A stretch of DNA of 64,000 bases from UBA5018 sp044375975 (GTDB taxonomy: Bacteria; Cyanobacteriota; Cyanobacteriia; PCC-6307; Cyanobiaceae). Below the pieces are notes generated by a model. It worked only from the letters and a program-made list of their open reading frames with translations. It ran no database searches and was not told where the DNA came from. Positions 58,257-64,000 of the stretch are shown piece after piece. The DNA lies in assembly GCA_044375975.1 (NCBI GenBank), contig JBILLQ010000003.1, positions 1 through 64,000 on the forward strand. The letters are read 5' to 3'. Every line of letters begins with the position of its first letter. Position 1 is the first letter of the stretch. Both the position numbers and the translations under genes were made by a program.

Positions 58257-59321
58257 TCAAATCGCCACCAGGGCGACACCGAGCACCGCCAGCAGCGCCG
58301 CAGCCAAGCCCAGCGCACCGGGGCGATCTCCCTCTAGGGGCGCCAGGGGCAGGGCCATTACCGGTCCTGTGGACAGCAAAGCCACCGCCATGCCGCCCTT
58401 GAGCTGGACCAGGGCCGTCTGCTGCAACACCAGGCCAGCACAGGTGCCCAACAGGGTGGCCAGCAGCAGCAGCGGCCAGCGCCTTTGGGCCGGCAATGGC
58501 CGCCTAGCAGCGGTGGGCAAGCGCCGCAGCATCGGCAACATCACCAGGGCCGCCGCCCCGAGCCGCAGCGTGGCCGATAGCAGCGGCGAGAACAGCCCCT
58601 CGCGCAGGGCCGCCCGAGACAGCAGCGCAGCGGCAACACCACAAAAGACGGCCGCCAGAGCCAACAAAATCCCCAATCCCTGCTGGCTATGCAGACCAGG
58701 GCCCATCGCTGCAGATGGGCCGGGCAAGCCCGTGGGCCCCCTGGAGCCAGGGGAGCGAATGGAATCAAGGGAGCCAGCTGCGGGAGCAGTGACGAGGCCA
58801 GTGCGGGGAGCAGTGGCGATGGCATCTGAGGGAGCAGTGGCAGGTGCCTGCCGCGGTGCCTGTCGCGGTGTCTGAGCGGCCACGAGCAATACGGCCAGGC
58901 TGATCAGACCAATCCCCAGCCACTGCCTGGGGGCAGGCACTTCCGCCAACAGCAGGGCAGCGCCGATGGCGCTCAGGGCCGGGCCGGCCGCATCGAAGGT
59001 GAGCGCCCTGCGGGTACCCAGCCGCCGCAGGGCCGCCAGGTAAAAGCTGTCGCCTAGGGCTATGCCCACTACGCCGCTGAGCAGCAACAGGGCCGCCGAA
59101 GCGGCCGCCCCAGAGCCTGCCGCCCCCCCGGCCCCTGCCGCCCCGATAGCCACCAGAGCCAGCAGCAGCGGCAGCTGCAGGGCCAGGGCCACCAGGTTCT
59201 TGAGCAGGTTGAGTTGGCCCGGTCCCAGGGAGGTGGGCAAGCGCCGCCAGAGGCTGCTGGCCAGGGTCCAGCAGAGAGCCGCCGCCAGGGCGGCAACCAC
59301 GCCGATCAACTCACCTTTCAC
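58257..59321 (-). CDS. DMT superfamily transporter (EamA type)
   Basis: 354 residues, ten membrane segments in two EamA repeats: the first from LIGVVAALAAALCWTLASSLW, the second from LGILLALAAVFCGVAAALLS. The central loop between them is extended by low-complexity sequence (TPRQAPRQAPATAP and SIRSPGSRGP). Likely an exporter of amino acids or nucleobase-like metabolites; the substrate is unknown. Confidence 0.88.
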   Translation of the reverse strand: MKGELIGVVAALAAALCWTLASSLWRRLPTSLGPGQLNLLKNLVALALQLPLLLALVAIGAAGAGGAAGSGAAASAALLLLSGVVGIALGDSFYLAALRRLGTRRALTFDAAGPALSAIGAALLLAEVPAPRQWLGIGLISLAVLLVAAQTPRQAPRQAPATAPSDAIATAPRTGLVTAPAAGSLDSIRSPGSRGPTGLPGPSAAMGPGLHSQQGLGILLALAAVFCGVAAALLSRAALREGLFSPLLSATLRLGAAALVMLPMLRRLPTAARRPLPAQRRWPLLLLATLLGTCAGLVLQQTALVQLKGGMAVALLSTGPVMALPLAPLEGDRPGALGLAAALLAVLGVALVAI

Positions 59322-59596
59322 CGCTCACCCCCTCGCCAGTCACCAATCACAAGTCGCCAGTCACAAATCACCCATCACCAGTCGCTAGTCGCCAGTTGTT
59401 AGTAGCCAATCCTTAGTCGCCAGTCACTCCTCGCAGGTCACAGGTCACCCATCGCAGTTCACCACTCACGGTTCACCGTTCACCATTCACCGTTCGCCAT
59501 TCACAGCTCACAGCTCACAGGGCAGAGCTCACAGTTCAAACCACGTCCAGGGCAGCGCCTTGCGATCATCGCGGCAATCCCCGCAGGCCGGCCGCC
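59322..59596. repeat. Short-period repeats of TCACC/AGTC units
   Basis: Some 200 bp of 8-10-bp units: CACCAGTCGCTAGTCGCC, then GTTCACCGTTCACCATTCACC, then CAGCTCACAGCTCACAG. They lie upstream of both the EamA gene and the lyase gene. No gene or clear promoter motif inside. Confidence 0.7.
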
Positions 59597-60196
59597 GTGA
59601 GCCAAAGCATCGCCGACGCCATCAGTTTCTTCCAGCTCAGTTGCGGCCGTTGGCGCTCCCAGCGCAGCAGTCACCACCTGCTGCACCGCCGCGCTGAAGC
59701 CGGTAGCTCCTACATCGAGGTGGTGGCACTGGCTGCCGACGACTCGCAGCTGATCGCCATCGCCGAGCTGCACGGCCAGGATCCCAGCAAGCTGGTGGGC
59801 GGCTGCCGCGTCACCTGGAACGCCTCGATGGCCTGGGACAGGGCCGGTGAGGCCCATGAGGGCAAGAGCGTCTTTGGCCTGATCCCCACCGACGAGCGCG
59901 GCCGCCAGGGCCTGTTGCTGCGCGATCGGGGCTATGCGGAGACGGCCCCGGTGGCCGGCCACTTCGCCATGGATGACCGCGATGAGCTGCTGCTGAGCAC
60001 CGGCTACGAGACGATGAACAGCCTGGAGCGCTTCTGCTTCTGGGGCCCCAACGTGCGGCTGCGCACCAGCACGGTGGAGGGGCTTTCCAACACCGCCTCC
60101 TTCTGTGTCGAGACCCGGATACTCGAAACCGAAGCCCCAGCACCCCCTAAAGCCCCTGGGGCCCTTAGCGGCGCCCTGTCCCCGCTTGGTTGGTGA
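59597..60196 (+). CDS. CpcS/CpeS family phycobiliprotein lyase
   Basis: 199 residues, GTG start. An S-type lyase (lipocalin-like barrel) that attaches phycocyanobilin or related bilins to cysteines of phycobiliprotein subunits. Family segments are FFQLSCGRWRSQRSSHHLL, FGLIPTDERGRQGLLLRDRG, YAETAPVAGHFAMDDRDELL and YETMNSLERFCFWGPNVRLR. It is upstream of the rod-core linker gene, fitting a role in phycobilisome building. Which subunit it serves is not clear. The C-terminal tail is Pro/Ala-rich. Confidence 0.88.
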   Translation: MSQSIADAISFFQLSCGRWRSQRSSHHLLHRRAEAGSSYIEVVALAADDSQLIAIAELHGQDPSKLVGGCRVTWNASMAWDRAGEAHEGKSVFGLIPTDERGRQGLLLRDRGYAETAPVAGHFAMDDRDELLLSTGYETMNSLERFCFWGPNVRLRTSTVEGLSNTASFCVETRILETEAPAPPKAPGALSGALSPLGW

Positions 60197-60406
60197 ACCC
60201 CCAAGCCACCGCCCCAAAGCAATGCCCCTGCCCCAAAGAAACGCCCCTGGTAGAGCAGGGGGAGCAGCTTGGCCCCGGCTGGCGGGGTGACGGGCGCGGT
60301 GGCGGGAGGGGTTACGAACGTTACGGACTGTGAGGCCTATCCCGGCCCCTGGAGAAGCGCTCCGGGCTCACTTCTACTATCAATGACGACAGAATGCCGT
60401 AGTCGC

Positions 60407-61168
60407 GTGGCCCTGCCCCTCCTGCAATACGCGCCCACCACTCAGAACTCCCGCGTGAACCCTCTGCGGGTGGGTTCGGATGAGGATCCCAAGGCCGTCT
60501 CCCTTGACAAAGCGATCGATCGCGAAGACCAAAACTTCGTGATTGAATCGGCCTATCGCCAGATCTTCTTCCACGCCTTCAAAGTCGACCGCGACCACAC
60601 CCTGGAATCCCAGCTGCGGAACGGTCAGATCACCGTGCGCGATTTCATTCGCTCACTCTGCCTGTCGGACACTTTCACCCGCAGCTTCTACAATCTCAAC
60701 AACAACTACAAGGTGGCTCGTCACCTTGTAGAGAAACTGCTGGGGCGTAGCACCTACGGCAAAGCAGAGGAAATTGCCTGGTCTGCGGTTATTATGACCC
60801 GCGGCATCAAAGGGGCGGTTGATCAGATCCTCAACAGCCAAGAGTATCTGGAAAGCTTCGGCTACGACACCGTCCCCTATCACCGCAACCGGGTGGTGGG
60901 CAGCCGTGATCTGGGCGAAACCCCCTTCAACATCACCAGCCCCCGCTACGAAGCCTATTATCGCGGTATTTTTGGCTTCCCGCAGGTGATCTACACCGGC
61001 GTGGTCAAAAGCTACCCCGCCCGCGCCAAACAGCGCCGCGGCGGCTATCCCGAAGACTACTTGGATATGGTTCGCAGCCTTCCCGCCCCGCGGGCCACTG
61101 CAGCCGCCTCCGGCAGCGCTGGCATGGATTACCTCTCCAAGGTGCCCTACCGCAGCATCGGCCGCTGA
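60407..61168 (+). CDS. cpcG: Phycobilisome rod-core linker polypeptide CpcG
   Basis: 253 residues from the GTG at 60407, giving (M)ALPLLQYAPTTQNSRV, the conserved N-terminus; longer frames upstream are not like the family. The phycobilisome linker domain (about 15-180) contains ESAYRQIFFHAFKVDRDHTL, TVRDFIRSLCLSDTFTRSFY and GRSTYGKAEEI. It joins phycocyanin rods to the allophycocyanin core on the thylakoid surface. A strong terminator follows. Confidence 0.95.
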   Translation: MALPLLQYAPTTQNSRVNPLRVGSDEDPKAVSLDKAIDREDQNFVIESAYRQIFFHAFKVDRDHTLESQLRNGQITVRDFIRSLCLSDTFTRSFYNLNNNYKVARHLVEKLLGRSTYGKAEEIAWSAVIMTRGIKGAVDQILNSQEYLESFGYDTVPYHRNRVVGSRDLGETPFNITSPRYEAYYRGIFGFPQVIYTGVVKSYPARAKQRRGGYPEDYLDMVRSLPAPRATAAASGSAGMDYLSKVPYRSIGR

Positions 61169-61242
61169 GCTTGGTCTTGGAGTTAAGACCCTGAGCTGGG
61201 TCACCCAGTGCTGATCAGGGCGCAAGCCAACCCAGCTCCCCC

Positions 61243-61268
61243 AAGCGGCCTACCCGGCCGCTTTTTTG
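61243..61268 (+). terminator. Rho-independent terminator after cpcG
   Basis: Perfect 8-bp stem AAGCGGCC/GGCCGCTT with loop TACCC and a T-run (61262-61267), 75 bases after the cpcG stop. Confidence 0.9.
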
Positions 61269-61386
61269 TTGGTCGCCGCCTGGACTCACTGACGAGATTA
61301 TCGTCAGCATCTTCTGACCCCGGTCTGCGATCGGGCCTAGGGGGCTGCAAACTCGACCACAATGAAATCAAAAACAAGTTACAGCT

Positions 61387-62487
61387 GTGACTCAAACGCT
61401 CTCATTGTTGGCCCAGATGACCCTGCGGCAGCTGCGTAAGGTCGCCAGCGACCTGGGCGTTTCCCTTTACAGCCGCAAATCGAAGGAAGAGCTCGTAGCC
61501 GAGATCAGTGCCCGCAACGAGAACAACGAGCTCAGCCTGCTGGCCATCGAGGCCGAGATGAATCCCGCGCCTCGGCCAGGGGGATTCACCAATGTGGTGT
61601 TCCTGCCTCGGGATCCCCAATGGGCCTACGTGTTCTGGGAAATTTCCCCCGAAGATCGACAGGATGCCGAGGACGAGGGTGCATCCCAGCTATGCCTGAG
61701 GGTGGCTGATGTGACCGGCCTGGCTGGCGGTGCCGCCCATCCCCACACCATGCAGGAGGTGGTGGTCGATCGCTACGCCACCGAGTGGTACCTACCCGTT
61801 CCGCTCAGCGACCGCGACTATCGAGTTGAACTGGGCTTCCGCACCAGCAAAAGTGGCGGCTGGATCTCCCTGGCCTTCTCCTCGGTGGCCCGGGTACCGG
61901 CGGTGCACCCCAGCGAGCAAATCCTGGACCAATTTGTGCCCTTCTCCCTGGAAACCACCAGCCAGCCAGCCACCAGCACCGCCTTTAGCGCCGCTGCCCC
62001 AGCCCTTCTAGAGACTGACGACAGCCGCTTGCACGAGCGCCTCTATCAAACCGCCACCTCCCGTTGGCGCCGGCTGGGCCGGGGTTCAGAGGCCTTCCAT
62101 GAGCTGGATCTGGACAATGCCGGTTTCGAATCCTCCGAACACCACGCCTCAGGAGCTGGCGTCTGGGCCAGTGGCCGCAGCGAATCTGGGGCCGGCGGAG
62201 TGCAAGCCCGCCAGCGCTCCTTCTGGTTGGTGGCAGACGCCGAACTGGTGGTTTATGGCGCCACAGATCCCGCAGCTCGGTTGCTGATCGGCGGAGAAGA
62301 AGTACCCCTCTCCAATGACGGCACCTTTCGCATCCAGGTGCCCTTCCGCGATGGCGAACAACTATATCCAATTGAGGCAATAGCTGCCGACGGAGTACAA
62401 AAGCGTGCCATTACAATGGAATTCCGACGCTCCACTCCCCAGGACCACAGCAATCCAGCTGACGAAGCGATCTCGGAATGGTTCTGA
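61387..62487 (+). CDS. DUF4912 domain protein with Rho-N/SAP-like head
   Basis: 366 residues, GTG start. The first ~45 residues (MTLRQLRKVASDLGVSLYSR, KSKEELVAEI) are a small helix-extended-loop nucleic-acid-binding head; a DUF4912 beta domain follows (FTNVVFLPRDPQWAYVFWEI, EWYLPVPLSDRDYRVELGF). The C-terminal part repeats a strand pattern (LVVYGATDPAARLLIGGEEV). Known only as a conserved cyanobacterial protein. The next gene starts on its last base. Confidence 0.82.
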   Translation: MTQTLSLLAQMTLRQLRKVASDLGVSLYSRKSKEELVAEISARNENNELSLLAIEAEMNPAPRPGGFTNVVFLPRDPQWAYVFWEISPEDRQDAEDEGASQLCLRVADVTGLAGGAAHPHTMQEVVVDRYATEWYLPVPLSDRDYRVELGFRTSKSGGWISLAFSSVARVPAVHPSEQILDQFVPFSLETTSQPATSTAFSAAAPALLETDDSRLHERLYQTATSRWRRLGRGSEAFHELDLDNAGFESSEHHASGAGVWASGRSESGAGGVQARQRSFWLVADAELVVYGATDPAARLLIGGEEVPLSNDGTFRIQVPFRDGEQLYPIEAIAADGVQKRAITMEFRRSTPQDHSNPADEAISEWF

Positions 62488-62666
62488 TGGATACCCGACG
62501 CGCTCTGGTGGCCTTCACTCCGCTTCTGGGGGCTGTCAGCTTTCCTGTGGCAGTGCCCCTGGTGATGAAGCACCTGGGCATTCCGGCCGCAGTACTCACC
62601 GCCATGGTGTTGGGCTCCCTCTGGTTTGTGGCCATGCTGCGCACTTCCGAGATGCCCAGCCATTAG
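62487..62666 (+). CDS. Small conserved membrane protein
   Basis: 59 residues from the ATG that overlaps the upstream TGA as TGATG. Two hydrophobic helices (LVAFTPLLGAVSFPVAVPLV and AVLTAMVLGSLWFVAML). No named family known to me; coupling to the DUF4912 gene is the main clue. Confidence 0.65.
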   Translation: MDTRRALVAFTPLLGAVSFPVAVPLVMKHLGIPAAVLTAMVLGSLWFVAMLRTSEMPSH

Positions 62667-62961
62667 GTAAGTTCCAGGAAAACCGCTTGCTAAGTCCCGA
62701 AAAACCGCTATCTGAGTGACATTGATAAGAGTATCTTGAAAAACCCAGATTCTGCCGATCTCCCGACACGGAAACTGTTCCGCCGATTAACTTAACCCTG
62801 AATTGCGGGAACCGAATGGGGACACGTTATGACCGCAACATACCTCTTTAGACTTATGAGCAAACCCGATACAACTTATCCCTGCTGGCCCGAGAACACT
62901 AGTACCATTAATGCTGCAGGAGGAGCCTTGTGGCAACCCTGAAGCCAGCGACTGAATATTA
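62667..62961. other. Intergenic region with repeated GAAAAACC motifs and a candidate leader peptide
   Basis: Three TAAG...GAAAAACC units at 62667-62740 resemble the IS-like ends seen elsewhere. At 62930-62962 a ten-codon frame (VATLKPATEY) starts with GTG after AGGAGG and ends TAATG, overlapping the next gene's ATG, a possible coupled leader peptide. Confidence 0.4.
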
Positions 62962-64000
62962 ATGCTCTGGATTTGGCATCACCAGCCAGCGCCAGCCGGC
63001 AAAGCAGCCTTGCAACAGCAGCCTGCCCTGCAACGCCAGCCTGCCGCGCTACGCATCTGTGCCGCTCTGATGCTCTTTCCCCTGGGGGGCTGTCAAGCGA
63101 CTGCCCAGCTGGTGGGCAAGCCGCCGACGCCAGGGCCGCTGCCTCCCGGCATTGAGGTGGTGTTCAACCACAACCCCCTGCAGCATTACCACAGTCCCAT
63201 CAGCGGCCAATGGCGAGCTGGCGACGATCTGGAAGCCTTCATCCTGCGGGGCATTAATTCCGCCCAGCGGGAAATATTGGTGGCAGTGCAGGAATTATCA
63301 CTACCTAAAGTGGCCGAAGCATTGGCCCGCCGCCAGAGCGAAGGTATCACGGTGCGTGTAATTCTAGAGAACACCTACAGCAAGCCTTGGAGCCAAGAGC
63401 ATGCCGCCGATCTCAGCCCCCACCAGCGACTACGCAACACCCAATTACAAAAACTGGGCTGGGGAGATGCGGTGGCAATTATGCAACAGGCCCGTGTGCC
63501 GATGATCGATGACACCGCAGATGGCAGCAAAGGTAGCGGCTTGATGCACCATAAATTCATGGTGATTGATCGGCGGGAAGTGATTACCGGTTCTACCAAC
63601 TTCTCCCCCTCCTGCGTGCATGGCGACCCGGATGATCCCACTACCCTGGGCAACGTCAACCATCTACTGCGCTTCCAGAGCCCTGCCCTGGCTGAGTTGT
63701 TCGCCGCCGAATTCAACCGCATGTGGGGCGATGGCCCCGGCGGTGCGGCCGACAGTCAGTTTGGCTTAGGCAAGCAAGAAGGACCAATGCAGGTGGTGCA
63801 AATTGGCGAGACAACGATAGGAGTGCTGTTTGCGCCCCATCGCCGCCGCGATGACAATAACGGGCTGGCAGTAATCGACAACTTGCTGTCCGAAACCCAT
63901 AGGAGCCTGGATATGGCCCTGTTTGTACTGTCCGAACAGCGGCTGGCGGATACGATGGCATCGCTACAGCAACAGGGAGTAAAGATTCGATTACTGGCCG
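62962..64000 (+). CDS. Phospholipase-D-like lipoprotein (partial, runs off window)
   Basis: At least 346 residues; the 3' end is beyond the window. A lipoprotein signal (ICAALMLFPLGGC) follows a Gln/Pro/Ala-rich head. The first PLD half has the catalytic HxKx4D motif in GLMHHKFMVIDRREVITGST, with NFSPSCVHGDPDD after it; the second half begins at SETHRSLDMALFVLSEQRL and its HKD motif would lie outside the window. PLD family members cut phosphodiester bonds in lipids or nucleic acids. Start ATG at 62962. Confidence 0.85.
   Translation, partial: MLWIWHHQPAPAGKAALQQQPALQRQPAALRICAALMLFPLGGCQATAQLVGKPPTPGPLPPGIEVVFNHNPLQHYHSPISGQWRAGDDLEAFILRGINSAQREILVAVQELSLPKVAEALARRQSEGITVRVILENTYSKPWSQEHAADLSPHQRLRNTQLQKLGWGDAVAIMQQARVPMIDDTADGSKGSGLMHHKFMVIDRREVITGSTNFSPSCVHGDPDDPTTLGNVNHLLRFQSPALAELFAAEFNRMWGDGPGGAADSQFGLGKQEGPMQVVQIGETTIGVLFAPHRRRDDNNGLAVIDNLLSETHRSLDMALFVLSEQRLADTMASLQQQGVKIRLLA

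Overview
The window reads as chromosomal DNA of a high-GC unicellular picocyanobacterium of the Cyanobium / Vulcanococcus / freshwater Synechococcus type. Supporting genes are psbX next to ycf66, a high-light-inducible protein, an S-type phycobiliprotein lyase beside the rod-core linker cpcG, a sufR / ftrC-sufBCDS cluster, and cyanobacteria-specific families (DUF3747, DUF4912, YggT/Ycf19, LpxB-related protein). The genus is an inference; no rRNA lies in the window.

Layout. 1-18.9 kb is mostly housekeeping: class II aldolase, GltS-type symporter, S9 peptidase, peptide deformylase, rpsU, YifB/ComM ATPase, HIT protein, SbmA-like ABC exporter, hli, two paralogous beta-propeller lipoproteins, ycf66, psbX, YggT, accC, tRNA-Leu(GAG), LpxB-like protein and msrB. 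19-25 kb holds a MITE-like element, a 29-bp tandem array and a 1697-aa secreted RTX protein carrying a glucose/sorbosone-dehydrogenase-like domain. 25-32 kb holds a PRC-barrel protein with a huge Arg-Asp repeat tail, SMC, two membrane-associated small proteins, and then a DUF2887/Rpn-like nuclease. 46-50 kb has a betaine-type permease/binding-protein fusion, an HNH endonuclease + J-domain pair and a methyltransferase. 50-58 kb is the Suf iron-sulfur locus. 58-64 kb has an EamA transporter, phycobilisome genes, DUF4912 and a phospholipase-D-like lipoprotein running off the edge.

The centrepiece is 33.2-45.8 kb. On the minus strand one run of genes reads: alpha/beta-hydrolase-VMAP protein, MoxR AAA ATPase, vWA protein fused to a C-terminal formylglycine-generating-enzyme (C-type-lectin fold) domain, Avd, reverse transcriptase, template repeat, second FGE protein. 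This is a complete diversity-generating retroelement (DGR) inserted in, and retargeting, a vWA-MoxR-VMAP ternary conflict system. One 121-bp template repeat (34661-34781) matches three 121-bp variable repeats at the 3' ends of three FGE genes. In the coding strand the template has 23 adenines. VR1 and VR2 each differ from it at 12 positions, all of them template adenines; VR3 differs at 14 adenines plus two non-adenine positions. VR3 sits in an outlying FGE gene about 10 kb from the template, beyond a two-TM SLATT-like gene and a polysaccharide deacetylase. The inferred model is that a ligand-sensing lectin-like surface is diversified by the DGR and feeds an ATPase switch that controls a hydrolase effector.

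A second window-wide theme is short tandem repeats (12-29 bp units) at gene ends, several running through the stop codon itself, plus several small inverted-repeat elements that look like non-autonomous transposon remnants.
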